Shown one piece after another: positions 5,764-13,041 of a stretch of DNA of 14,931 nucleotides. Under the pieces are notes generated by a model. The model made no database searches, was not told the DNA's origin, and saw only the letters and a program-made list of their open reading frames with translations. This DNA is from CAWHOW01 sp050013795 (lineage in GTDB: Bacteria > Bacteroidota > Bacteroidia > Bacteroidales > CG2-30-32-10), in the NCBI GenBank assembly GCA_050013795.1, contig JBEKEO010000059.1, forward strand, positions 1 to 14,931. The letters are read 5' to 3'. The translations under genes were made by a program, and so were the position numbers. Numbering within the stretch: the stretch's first letter is position 1; each line of letters starts with the position of its first letter.

Positions 5764-6116
5764 CGACTTGCACAAACTCGTGAACGACTTGCACAAACTC
5801 GTGAACGACTTGCACAAAGTCGTATGCGACTTGCTGTAACTCGTGAGTGACTTGCCGTTACTCGCGTGCGACTTGCTGTTACTCGCGTGCGACTTGCCGT
5901 TACTCGCGTGCGACTTGCTGTTACTCGCGTGCGACTTGCTGTAACTCGTAAACGACTTGCCGTAACTCGTAAACGACTTGCCGTATGTCGTAAGCGACTT
6001 GCCGTATGTCGTGAACGACTTGCCGTAACTCGTAAGCGACTTGCCGTAACTCGTAAGCGACTTGCCGTAACTCGTGAACGACTTGCCGTAACTCGTGAAC
6101 GACTTGCCGTAACTCG
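5764..6116. repeat. 21-bp tandem repeat array, 16 full copies plus 17 bases
   Basis: Each copy begins CGACTTG (TGACTTG in copy 5) and a typical core is CGACTTGCCGTAACTCG followed by a 4-base variable spacer such as TGAA, TAAG or CGTG. Copies fall into blocks: 1-3 have CACAA in the middle, 4-8 lead into or share CGCGTG, and 9-16 have CCGTA or TGTA with TAAA/TAAG/TGAA. Neighbours 1-2, 13-14 and 15-16 are identical, which points to local duplication. The 17-base core is itself an imperfect palindrome (CGA at one end, TCG at the other, TT...AA inside). The period of 21 bp is two helical turns and also seven codons, which explains long spurious reading frames. There is no coding context. It could be a noncoding satellite or a phased protein-binding array. 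Confidence 0.9.
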
Positions 6117-6160
6117 CTATATAAATGTATCGTTTATGTAAAAGTTCGGAGGCAGTGCAT

Positions 6161-6185
6161 AAAAAAACCTGCCCTAAGGCAGGTT
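6161..6185 (-). terminator. Rho-independent terminator of the 278-aa gene
   Basis: Perfect 8-bp stem AACCTGCC (6166-6173) and GGCAGGTT (6178-6185) with loop CTAA. Read on the minus strand it is followed by a run of U (6165-6161). It lies 36 bases after the stop codon of the minus-strand gene ending at 6222. Confidence 0.8.
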
Positions 6186-6187
6186 AT

Positions 6188-6219
6188 AACTCCAAACTCA
6201 CAACTCCAAACTCCCAACT
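6188..6219. repeat. Short 14-bp tandem repeat (2.3 copies)
   Basis: AACTCCAAACTCAC, AACTCCAAACTCCC and a partial AACTT lie between the terminator and the stop codon of the minus-strand gene. Low-complexity, probably slippage-derived, with no visible role. Confidence 0.6.
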
Positions 6220-6221
6220 TA

Positions 6222-7058
6222 CTATTGAACCACCACATAAATCCACCCATCCCATTCATAAGGGTTGGGAATAGTGATGTTAAATACAGGATGTTTCTTT
6301 TTGCTTGCAGCCATTAAGGTGGCTTTTTTAATTAAAACGGGGGTAATTACAGGTGTTTTGCTGCCATGCCCCACAGGTAATATACCTGAATGGTTTATGG
6401 CCAATACTGTTTTGCTGGTACATCCGATAATTTGAATAGTTCCTTCAAGCGAAACACACAAAATGCAGCTTGAATCTGCCGGGATAACGCCTTTATCGCT
6501 TACCACTGCCACCTTGAAAATATGCCCTTCTTCTCCTTTCACCACTTTCTTTGCATGTATTTGCACCCATCCTGTCCCTGCAGCCGTTACCCCAAAATCA
6601 GGCTGTTTGCTTGCAGTTTTCTTGGTTAATCTGCCTCCGCAGGTATTAGCAAGCGCTATCCCTGCCGAAATATCGCCCGCAGCCACACTGGCATCGTTGC
6701 AGGCGCCTTTCATAAAACTGATTACTTTATTATACAGGTCAACCGTAGTTTTTTTCTGCCCCAGTACCTGGTTGCTGGTATAGAGCTGGGGCTTAAGCAG
6801 GGAGCCTGTTTCATACGTTTGCAGCGTGTTCGCCGCAGTATGCACCATGGTATCGGTAGTGGTGCATCCTGCCATAGCTGCCACTCCGGTAGTTTTAAGT
6901 CCTAAACATTCTTTAATCACTAAGTCCGTGGGATCAGTTACCCTCAGAAGTTTAAGGTTAATTTTTGAGGGATTTCTCATTATCGACATCAGGAAAAACA
7001 TCACTACACATCTTTCACTATATGTCAAATGTTCTTTTTTTAATGCTTTTGTTTTCAT
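6222..7058 (-). CDS. Hypothetical protein, unrecognised family
   Basis: A 278-aa protein that I do not recognise. It has no signal peptide or membrane segment beyond a short hydrophobic stretch near residues 18-26 (CVVMFFLMSIM). The first half looks mainly helical and Ala/Thr-rich. The second half, from about residue 160 (GTGWVQIHAKKVV), has alternating hydrophobics typical of beta strands, and the protein ends IPNPYEWDGWIYVVVQ. Eight cysteines are scattered, including SSCILCV. A shorter start at Met27 (MRNPSKINLKLLRV) is possible. Its base composition is more G+C-rich than the AT-rich operons at 2231-5621 and 7785-9439. It has its own promoter candidate with a G tract at 7105-7137 and a good terminator. 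It may be controlled by the CsoR-like protein encoded just upstream. Confidence 0.75.
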   Translation of the reverse strand: MKTKALKKEHLTYSERCVVMFFLMSIMRNPSKINLKLLRVTDPTDLVIKECLGLKTTGVAAMAGCTTTDTMVHTAANTLQTYETGSLLKPQLYTSNQVLGQKKTTVDLYNKVISFMKGACNDASVAAGDISAGIALANTCGGRLTKKTASKQPDFGVTAAGTGWVQIHAKKVVKGEEGHIFKVAVVSDKGVIPADSSCILCVSLEGTIQIIGCTSKTVLAINHSGILPVGHGSKTPVITPVLIKKATLMAASKKKHPVFNITIPNPYEWDGWIYVVVQ

Positions 7059-7104
7059 AGTATTTGATTTTTTAGGTTAATAAATAACTGAATTAATTTC
7101 AATA

Positions 7105-7137
7105 CAAAGTTCACACCGCAGGGGGGGTGTCTGTCAA
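7105..7137 (-). promoter_or_regulatory. Promoter region with embedded G-tract dyad, upstream of the 278-aa gene
   Basis: On the minus strand TTGACA (7137-7132) is followed by 19 bases and GAACTTTG (7112-7105), a one-mismatch -7 box. Between them, ACACC (7113-7117) and GGTGT (7126-7130) flank a G-rich run, the layout typical of operators of CsoR/FrmR/RcnR-family repressors. The 12-mer GGGGGTGTCTGT (7123-7134) recurs with one change at 7556-7567. Confidence 0.5.
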
Positions 7138-7158
7138 GAAAAAAATGAAATTATTTTT

Positions 7159-7521
7159 TTATTCAGGCAAATATTCCTCGCCTATCTGGTCAATTTTGAG
7201 CAGCAAATCCAGAATGGAAGGCAACTCTTTAAGGGGATACGAACCTAAGTTTTTATGAATGGTATCAAGGGTTTCAAGTATGCGCGAACAATCGGCATAT
7301 TTATCAAAAAGCGTTGAAAGGAGTGCGGCAATTTCTTTTTGCAGAGCCTCAAAAAATAAATTATGAATAAAATTATAGAGGGCATGTTCGGCAGCAGATA
7401 ACTGGATATTGATATCTTCGGGACGGCGGTTTTCGTGCATCATTTTTTCGATGCCATTTAGCTGCCCTTGCACGTTATGCAAGCGAATCAGCAGATTCTT
7501 ATTATATGTAAAACCCGGCAT
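7159..7521 (-). CDS. CsoR/FrmR/RcnR-like regulator lacking the metal-ligand triad
   Basis: A 120-aa protein. Residues 10-65 (RLHNVQGQLNGIEKMM, then DINIQLSAAEHAL) match the all-helical CsoR/RcnR/FrmR (DUF156) pattern RLxRIxGQxxGIxxMI...DIxxQxxAxxxAL. In that family the Cys-His-Cys ligands fall two residues before Asp36, about 25 residues later, and four after that. Here the equivalent positions are Pro34, about Ala59 and about Glu63, so classical copper, nickel or formaldehyde sensing seems lost. A C-terminal extension of about 50 residues with one Cys (78) and helical character is also unusual. Start is the ATG at 7521. It is followed 100 bases later by the 278-aa gene on the same strand. 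It may have become a sensor of another signal or a structural DNA-binding protein. Confidence 0.7.
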   Translation of the reverse strand: MPGFTYNKNLLIRLHNVQGQLNGIEKMMHENRRPEDINIQLSAAEHALYNFIHNLFFEALQKEIAALLSTLFDKYADCSRILETLDTIHKNLGSYPLKELPSILDLLLKIDQIGEEYLPE

Positions 7522-7555
7522 ACTACGCCAATTTTTATTTGAAAAATTCGTCGAA

Positions 7556-7567
7556 GGGGGTATCTGT
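7556..7567 (-). promoter_or_regulatory. G-tract motif upstream of the CsoR-like gene
   Basis: GGGGGTATCTGT matches GGGGGTGTCTGT at 7123-7134 in 11 of 12 bases. It lies just downstream of a -7-like CACCTTTG (7585-7578, minus strand), near the predicted start site, and next to the palindrome TTCGTCGAA (7547-7555). Candidate autoregulatory operator. Confidence 0.4.
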
Positions 7568-7640
7568 GTTACATAGGCAAAGGTGGTTTTGTTTTACATT
7601 CGTTTATTAATCAATATTCTAAATCATTTATGAATTTTAT

Positions 7641-7654
7641 ACGGCTAAAGCCGT
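7641..7654. repeat. REP-like palindrome ACGGCTAAAGCCGT
   Basis: Perfect 14-bp palindrome between the divergent genes at 7521 and 7785. It shares the GGCTAAAGCC core with 368-379. The rest of 7522-7784 holds only promoter sequence. Confidence 0.55.
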
Positions 7655-7784
7655 ACTGACAAAAGAACGTATGAAAAATGCAATTATTGTGTAATGCGGA
7701 AAATAAGTTTAAAATCAGTTAGCCGGCAAATAGTAAATTCCTATTTTTTTGTTACTTTGCATTAAATTTCAACTGCAATAAGGA

Positions 7785-8807
7785 ATGAAATTTTTCACAA
7801 ACATTATTATTGACATTCTTTTCTTGTTTTGTTTTAAATATACCTATGCTGATAATGACCATCCTTATGTAAATGACACCACACTGAAAACTGCTTCAAA
7901 CCTTGTAGTTTCCATCTTTAACAATCACACCACCAATCCTGCGCTTACCGGTTTTGATAATAGTCCAAGCCTGCATATTACAGGGGCTTGTGAAAACCCT
8001 TTTATGACATTAGGTAATTTTTATTTCCCGCATTACTATGAAGGTCTGTTTGAAATACCAGTCGGCAAACGCTCAAATGATGCTTTTGGTATTAATTATA
8101 CTGACGAAAGAGGAGGTTCTATTATAACATATTCGCCGGATATTTCATATGCACACAATTTTAATTTACATTTTTCAAACGATTCTTCATTTTATCACAA
8201 ATTAAGAGTTGGAATTTCATTTGCCAGATACAAAAGGATATGGAATTATAGTAAATCTTCATGGCCTGACCAAATTGACGCGACGTATGGTTTTGTATTC
8301 CCTACAGGTGAAGGGGAACCGAGCGATACAATTCTGAAATTTTCAAATGTAAAAATGGGTATTTGGTATAACAATCCTTTAGTTTATTGTGGCGTTTCTG
8401 TTTTAAATTATTTTTCATATAAGTCATATACTGACAGCTCTGGTTATATAAAGAGATTAAAGCAACCCGCCGTTTTTAATATTTCATGCGGAGGAAATAT
8501 CAGGTTAAACAATACGTTCAGGGTTTATCCTTCATGGAATATGCTAATTGTAACTGGCGGTTTCAAGGGCAGGTTGAATAGTTATGAACCTGCTGTATTA
8601 ATGGGAATAGGCAAAAACTATTTAATTGGATTATCCTATATGGATTTGAATAAATTTACTATAAGGGCTGCGGTTACACTTTTCAAACATATAAGCATTG
8701 CGGCTGCCTGCGGATTTTCAACTAACCCGGATTTGGACGAATTTAAACAGCCTGCTTATTTAGGCGGCGATATTAAAGTGATTTTTGGAAAATATAAAAG
8801 CAATTGA
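7785..8807 (+). CDS. PorP/SprF-family type IX secretion system membrane protein
   Basis: A 340-aa outer-membrane beta-barrel type protein. An N-terminal hydrophobic segment ends TYADND (likely signal cleavage after residue 22, although Asp10 and Lys18 interrupt it). NPALTG at 51-56 is the hallmark near the start of PorP/SprF proteins. The rest alternates aromatic beta strands and ends GGDIKVIFGKYKSN. SprF-type proteins are needed to attach or deliver partner surface proteins that carry gliding-type C-terminal domains through the type IX secretion system. Consistently, the next gene, whose ATG is 8 bases after this stop, encodes such a domain. A near-consensus -7 box TTACTTTG lies at 7752-7759, and GGA precedes the ATG at 7785. 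Confidence 0.85.
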   Translation: MKFFTNIIIDILFLFCFKYTYADNDHPYVNDTTLKTASNLVVSIFNNHTTNPALTGFDNSPSLHITGACENPFMTLGNFYFPHYYEGLFEIPVGKRSNDAFGINYTDERGGSIITYSPDISYAHNFNLHFSNDSSFYHKLRVGISFARYKRIWNYSKSSWPDQIDATYGFVFPTGEGEPSDTILKFSNVKMGIWYNNPLVYCGVSVLNYFSYKSYTDSSGYIKRLKQPAVFNISCGGNIRLNNTFRVYPSWNMLIVTGGFKGRLNSYEPAVLMGIGKNYLIGLSYMDLNKFTIRAAVTLFKHISIAAACGFSTNPDLDEFKQPAYLGGDIKVIFGKYKSN

Positions 8808-8815
8808 ATTTGAAT

Positions 8816-9439
8816 ATGAAATATATATTAATTGGTCTTTCAATTATCAGTTTAATTTTTGTAACATCCTGCAAAAAAGAAATCGACAATGAAATTCCAC
8901 CTGCCGAAGCCATCTATGTGAAAATTACAAAAGACACCACTTTGAATTTTTATCAAAATCAATATTTTATTCTTGATGCAGGCACAGGCAATCCTGCCAG
9001 CGCTTATAATTGGGAAAGTCCGGTTAATTCACATTCGCAGGTATTAACTGTTTCAAACCCTTTTGATCCGTCAACGCTTACAATAGATATTACAACTGAT
9101 ACCGTTCATGTATATTATATCATTAACTTCAATTATCTTGCAACAATAATGTATTATCCAAATTCATTCATTCCTGAAAATTGTGGATATAATAATTTTT
9201 GGAGACCCCAAGGAATAGGTATTAGTGAAAACTCCTTTTTATTAAACATCTATGATCAAAATGAAAATCTAATATTTCAATCTACCAAATATTACTTTAC
9301 TGGAGGGTCCACAGCAGGGTGGGATGGCACAATAAATAATACAATCTGTCCTTTTGGATATTATTACTTTGTTTGTAAGTATCAGGATATGCGCGGTTAC
9401 CGCCATAAAGATTCTGGTATGTTAATGCTTATCAGGTAA
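8816..9439 (+). CDS. Lipoprotein with a gliding-motility-type (CHU_C-like) C-terminal domain
   Basis: A 207-aa protein. The N-terminus MKYILIGLSIISLIFVTSC is a lipoprotein signal with the acylated cysteine at residue 19. The last 95 residues (YYPNSFIPENCGYNNFWRP, then LNIYDQNENLIFQS, then GGSTAGWDGT, then CPFGYYYFVCKYQD, and the end MLMLIR) follow the CHU_C / gliding motility-associated C-terminal pattern, which acts as a type IX secretion signal and surface anchor. The middle is a short region resembling a beta-sandwich. I chose the ATG at 8816 over an in-frame TTG at 8804 because it gives a clean lipoprotein signal. It follows the PorP/SprF gene, its probable partner. A protein carrying both a lipobox and a CHU_C-type domain is uncommon and raises the question of which surface route it uses. 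Confidence 0.85.
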   Translation: MKYILIGLSIISLIFVTSCKKEIDNEIPPAEAIYVKITKDTTLNFYQNQYFILDAGTGNPASAYNWESPVNSHSQVLTVSNPFDPSTLTIDITTDTVHVYYIINFNYLATIMYYPNSFIPENCGYNNFWRPQGIGISENSFLLNIYDQNENLIFQSTKYYFTGGSTAGWDGTINNTICPFGYYYFVCKYQDMRGYRHKDSGMLMLIR

Positions 9440-9722
9440 GTTAACATACTTATATGCAAATATTCTTTTCTAAAAAAATTATTAACCTAAGACCATTACT
9501 TCTAGGTCACATTCCCTGTGAAAATTATAGTAATTTATAATGCTCATACAGAAGCGTCATAAATAAACCCAAATTACGCAATAGAAAAAATATCGACCAG
9601 TTCAATTTCAAAGAATTCAGAAAAGCTTTGACAGACCTAGCTTTTGTTAGCTTTTCGTTAAAAAAGCGCTAATGCTACTCATTAGGAGCTATTTAATTTT
9701 CAATTGTGACTTTTTCTAATGC
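9440..9722. other. Convergent intergenic region, no gene seen
   Basis: Lies between two convergent genes (stops at 9439 and 9723). AT-rich. It contains a weak hairpin CTAATG-CTACT-CATTAG (9669-9685) and repeats of AGCTTTT. No convincing terminator with a U tract and no RNA gene were found. Confidence 0.5.
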
Positions 9723-10616
9723 TTAATATAGGGGTTTGAATAGTTCTGTATATTTCTTCCATCTGGCTTTGGCGTGCGCTGAAGGAATATGAACAAGATG
9801 GCATTTAAGGCAACTCTCCATTCCTATTTCTCCGTTAAGCTTTCCAATTGTTGCAGTATCGGGAGTTGATGCATTGACAGCCTTTCCCAATTCGCTTATC
9901 ATAACCTTGACTTTGGTGTCAACGAAGTATGCCCTGGGGGTTTCATGACAGTTTTCGCATCCGTCTGCCAGTCCTGTAAACAAGCTGCTGAAAGCTTGAA
10001 GATCAGTGCGGGCATTGTTAGCTTTTCCTTCCTTCATATCCACTCCGATGCCATTATAAGCCCCTGCCATACGAACCATGTATTCTCGCCATGGTAATGA
10101 GGCTTTGCTGACGGAATCAGTAAGTTTTATTTCTTCAAATGCAGGCCAGTGATACTCTTGCTGGGCTTTAACCATGTTAATCAGGTGGCAGGCCGCACAC
10201 ACTTGTCCAACCCTTCCCATAGCATTTCCTATTTTAGCATTATCGCCGGCGGTCAAAGCCTGTTCAAGTGTATCAAGCGGCTGAATCGGAAATTTATCTT
10301 TCCATTCTTCCACCATTGCTGATACTTTCAGGTATTGGGACTTGAATGCCTTGAAACTGGCTTTTGCGCCGTCCATGTCCTTTTCCTGCAAGTTGGTTCC
10401 AATGCCTTCAAAAGGGGCGGAAAGAGCAAACATCTCCATAAGAAATACGGGAGCGTCGACTTTCGGAGGAAAATATTTGTCCATGGATGCAGGCAGAGGG
10501 CATGCAATTTCTTTAAGTAACTTATTTTCTTTTTCAAGTTTGTCAAGTTGAGGCTGAAGATTGGGGCGGCAAGCCACTATGGCCGTCAATGCCAAGAATA
10601 TGAGTGTTTTTTTCAT
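9723..10616 (-). CDS. Tri-heme c-type cytochrome lipoprotein with internal duplication
   Basis: A 297-aa exported protein. MKKTLIFLALTAIVAC is a lipoprotein signal (Cys16), followed by a short coiled-coil-like stretch (LDKLEKENKLLKE). Three CxxCH heme sites are present: CAACH (140-144), CENCH (220-224) and CLKCH (269-273), so it is probably a periplasm-facing or surface-attached electron carrier. Residues about 69-165 and 187-293 are repeats of each other: FEGIG/YNGIG, then AKASFKAF/ARTDLQAF, then KIGNAMGRVGQVCAACHLI/TIGKLNGEIGMESCLKCHLV. In the first repeat the position matching CENCH is occupied by VEEW-like sequence, so one of four ancestral heme sites is gone. It is divergent from dnaG and has a -7 box at 10637-10644. 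The redox partner is unknown. Confidence 0.88.
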   Translation of the reverse strand: MKKTLIFLALTAIVACRPNLQPQLDKLEKENKLLKEIACPLPASMDKYFPPKVDAPVFLMEMFALSAPFEGIGTNLQEKDMDGAKASFKAFKSQYLKVSAMVEEWKDKFPIQPLDTLEQALTAGDNAKIGNAMGRVGQVCAACHLINMVKAQQEYHWPAFEEIKLTDSVSKASLPWREYMVRMAGAYNGIGVDMKEGKANNARTDLQAFSSLFTGLADGCENCHETPRAYFVDTKVKVMISELGKAVNASTPDTATIGKLNGEIGMESCLKCHLVHIPSAHAKARWKKYTELFKPLY

Positions 10617-10636
10617 AATTGCAGTTTTTTGAATTA

Positions 10637-10644
10637 CAAAAATA
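10637..10644 (-). promoter_or_regulatory. -7 box of the cytochrome gene
   Basis: Reads TATTTTTG on the minus strand, a match to TAnnTTTG, 20 bases before the ATG at 10616. No clear -33 box, so this rests on one element. Confidence 0.45.
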
Positions 10645-10819
10645 GGGAAAAAGAATAATGCCCTATTTGAATAATAGGAAAATCATTTGTTCAATTCCGA
10701 AAGCAATTGTTAACAATCCTTCATATCTGCTCTGGTTCAAACTCATCACAACATTAAGTTATTGACAATAAAAACCGGCTGTCATTTTTTATTTAATTTA
10801 GCAACGTAAAAACCTTCCG

Positions 10820-12772
10820 TTGATAAACAAGGATACTATACAGAACATTATAGAAACCGCGCGTATTGAAGAGGTGATAGGCGACTATGTTACCCTCAAA
10901 AAGAGGGGTGTGAACCTTATTGGCCTGTGTCCTTTCCATAACGAGAAAACGCCTTCGTTCACGGTATCGGCAGCCAAAGGGATTTACAAATGTTTCGGTT
11001 GCGGCAAGGCAGGCAATTCGGTCAATTTCCTGATGGAGCATGAGCATTTGTCGTACCCGGAAGCATTGCGTTATCTTGCTAAAAAGTATTTCATCGAGAT
11101 AACCGAAGAGCAGGAAACTCCTGAGCAATTGCAGGCGCAAAGCGAAAAGGAAAGCCTGATGAGTGTGGCAGCTTTCGCCCAGCAGTTCTTTACCAAATCA
11201 TTGCTCGAAACAGATGAAGGCAAAGCCATAGGGATGACCTATTTCAAGGAAAGGGGCTTTGATGAAAAGATAATCGAGAAGTTCCAACTTGGCTATAATC
11301 CCGAAGAATGGGATGCTTTTACAAAGTCAGCATTAGAGAGTGGTTATAAAGAGGAATATCTTGTCACTACTGGTCTAACTATATCGAAAGAAGATAAGAA
11401 ATACGACAGGTTCCGTGGCAGGGTGATGTTTCCCATTCACAACCTTTCGGGCAGAACGATAGGCTTTGGCGGCAGGACGCTATCTACAGATAAGACCAAA
11501 CCCAAGTACGTCAATTCGCCTGAATCGGAAATATACCATAAGAGCAATGTACTGTACGGGATATTCTTTGCCAAGAATGCCATTATTGCCCATGACAACT
11601 GTTACCTTGTGGAAGGTTATACCGATGTTATTTCCATCCATATGGCCGGCATCGAGAATGTGGTGGCATCTTCGGGTACTTCACTTACCACCGAACAGGT
11701 AAAACTTATAAGGCGCTACACCCCCAATATCACTATACTTTACGATGGAGATGCGGCCGGTATTAAAGCTTCGTTTCGCGGCATAGATATGATACTGGAA
11801 GAAGGGATGAATGTAAAGATTGTGTTGTTCCCTGATGGCGAAGATCCCGATTCCTATGCACGCAAGCATCGTCCGGCTGAGGTAAGAGATTTTATACAGC
11901 ATAATGCTTTTGATTTTATCACGTTCAAAACAAACCTGCTGGTTGGTGAAACAGCCAATGACCCGATAAAGAAAGCCTCGCTTATCAAAGAAATAGTGGG
12001 GAGCATTGCTTTGATACCCGATGCCATTACCCGTTCGGTGTATACACGTGAATGCAGCAGCAGCATGAAAGTGCCGGAGCAGATGCTGATAAACGAACTG
12101 AACAAACTTCGCCGAAAAAAATCAACACAGAAATCAGCTGAAATTGCTGAAGGGCAGGATATACCCGAACCAACGGAATACATTGCCGACCAACAGACAG
12201 AAGTTGATGATACCAGCACCGAAAGTCAGGAAAAAGAATTGCTGAAATTCTTGTTCAGCTACAGCAACAGGGATGTTGAAGTGGATATGCAGGATGAGGA
12301 AGGGGAAACGACAAAGACAAAAATGCCTTTAGCGGCTTTCATTGTCATGGAACTGCAAAAGGATAAGATGGTCTTCCAGAACCCCATGCACCAGGCTATA
12401 CTTGAAGAATATGAAAAACTTATTGGGGATAATACTCCTCCCGATGTTCAGTATTTTGTGAATCATTCCAATCCCGATATAAGTGCTGCCGTTATAGAAC
12501 TGCTTTTCAACCCTTACGAACTTAGCGGTAACTGGAAAGCAATGCACCGGATCTCTGTTCCCCTCGAAGATGAAGACCTGATAGGCTCTGCTGTTTCATA
12601 TATTTATTCTCTTAAATTGAAGAAGGTGGACAAAATGATGGCCGAAAATCTTGATGCTTTGAAGAAAGCCACCAGCGAAGAAGATGAAATGATATTGATA
12701 CAAAGGCATAATTCGCTGATGGAAGTTAAGCGTGAATTTGCAAAAAAGCTTACAAGGATAGTGACCAAATAA
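10820..12772 (+). CDS. dnaG: DNA primase
   Basis: Synthesises RNA primers for lagging-strand replication at the fork with DnaB. The protein is 650 aa, normal for the family. The N-terminal CHC2-type zinc-binding domain has C37-x2-H40 (CPFH) and C58-x2-C61 (CFGC). The TOPRIM core has E265 in EGYTD, D309/D311 in DGDAAG and D342/D344 in DPDSY, all the metal-binding acids. A C-terminal region for helicase contact follows after a low-complexity linker around residues 430-475. The start is a TTG at 10820: it yields MINKDTIQNII, matching the usual Bacteroidota start, and there is no ATG nearby in frame. The gene stands alone, divergent from the cytochrome gene. A TTG start may keep expression low. 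Confidence 0.96.
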   Translation: MINKDTIQNIIETARIEEVIGDYVTLKKRGVNLIGLCPFHNEKTPSFTVSAAKGIYKCFGCGKAGNSVNFLMEHEHLSYPEALRYLAKKYFIEITEEQETPEQLQAQSEKESLMSVAAFAQQFFTKSLLETDEGKAIGMTYFKERGFDEKIIEKFQLGYNPEEWDAFTKSALESGYKEEYLVTTGLTISKEDKKYDRFRGRVMFPIHNLSGRTIGFGGRTLSTDKTKPKYVNSPESEIYHKSNVLYGIFFAKNAIIAHDNCYLVEGYTDVISIHMAGIENVVASSGTSLTTEQVKLIRRYTPNITILYDGDAAGIKASFRGIDMILEEGMNVKIVLFPDGEDPDSYARKHRPAEVRDFIQHNAFDFITFKTNLLVGETANDPIKKASLIKEIVGSIALIPDAITRSVYTRECSSSMKVPEQMLINELNKLRRKKSTQKSAEIAEGQDIPEPTEYIADQQTEVDDTSTESQEKELLKFLFSYSNRDVEVDMQDEEGETTKTKMPLAAFIVMELQKDKMVFQNPMHQAILEEYEKLIGDNTPPDVQYFVNHSNPDISAAVIELLFNPYELSGNWKAMHRISVPLEDEDLIGSAVSYIYSLKLKKVDKMMAENLDALKKATSEEDEMILIQRHNSLMEVKREFAKKLTRIVTK

Positions 12773-13041
12773 TTTCATTTGTTTTAATCAGAAAGAGACA
12801 AAAACTTTTCTCTTGTTTCATATTCATCAAATATTTACTCAAATTAACAATCTTTACATTTAGTTAACACGTTTAACCGGAAATAATTATCAAATTTGCA
12901 GTAAATATTAGCATAATACTATTCTAATGAATTGTAAAAACGCAGTAATATGAAATAGCCATGAGCAATAAATCTCAAACAATAAGACACGATTATTCAT
13001 GGCGTATTCCATGTGACCTTTAAAAACAAAAAAATAAGCAC
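12773..13041. other. Intergenic region with promoter candidate for the envelope operon
   Basis: After dnaG there is a weak hairpin AAGAGA (12793-12798) / TCTCTT (12809-12814) with few following Ts. CAAATTTG then C (12891-12898) is a one-mismatch -7 box, which would give a leader of about 140 bases for the gene at 13042. Within that leader GCCATGA (12958-12964) and TCATGGC (12997-13003) can pair. No coding sequence seen. Confidence 0.4.

Noticed and set aside
5764..6116. CRISPR array
   Set aside because: Units are contiguous 21-mers with only 4 variable bases and no unique spacers; no cas genes nearby.
5866..6141. Long reading frame of RLAVTRK-like heptads from a GTG
   Set aside because: It is only the 21-bp repeat read in codons. 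The repeat also leaves all three minus frames open, there is no ribosome site, and it ends just past the array.
8804..8815. TTG start for the CHU_C-type lipoprotein
   Set aside because: It adds four residues and overlaps the previous stop; the ATG at 8816 gives a clean lipoprotein signal.
9440..9722. Small RNA or tRNA gene in the convergent gap
   Set aside because: No cloverleaf, no strong hairpin with a U tract and no promoter that I could support.
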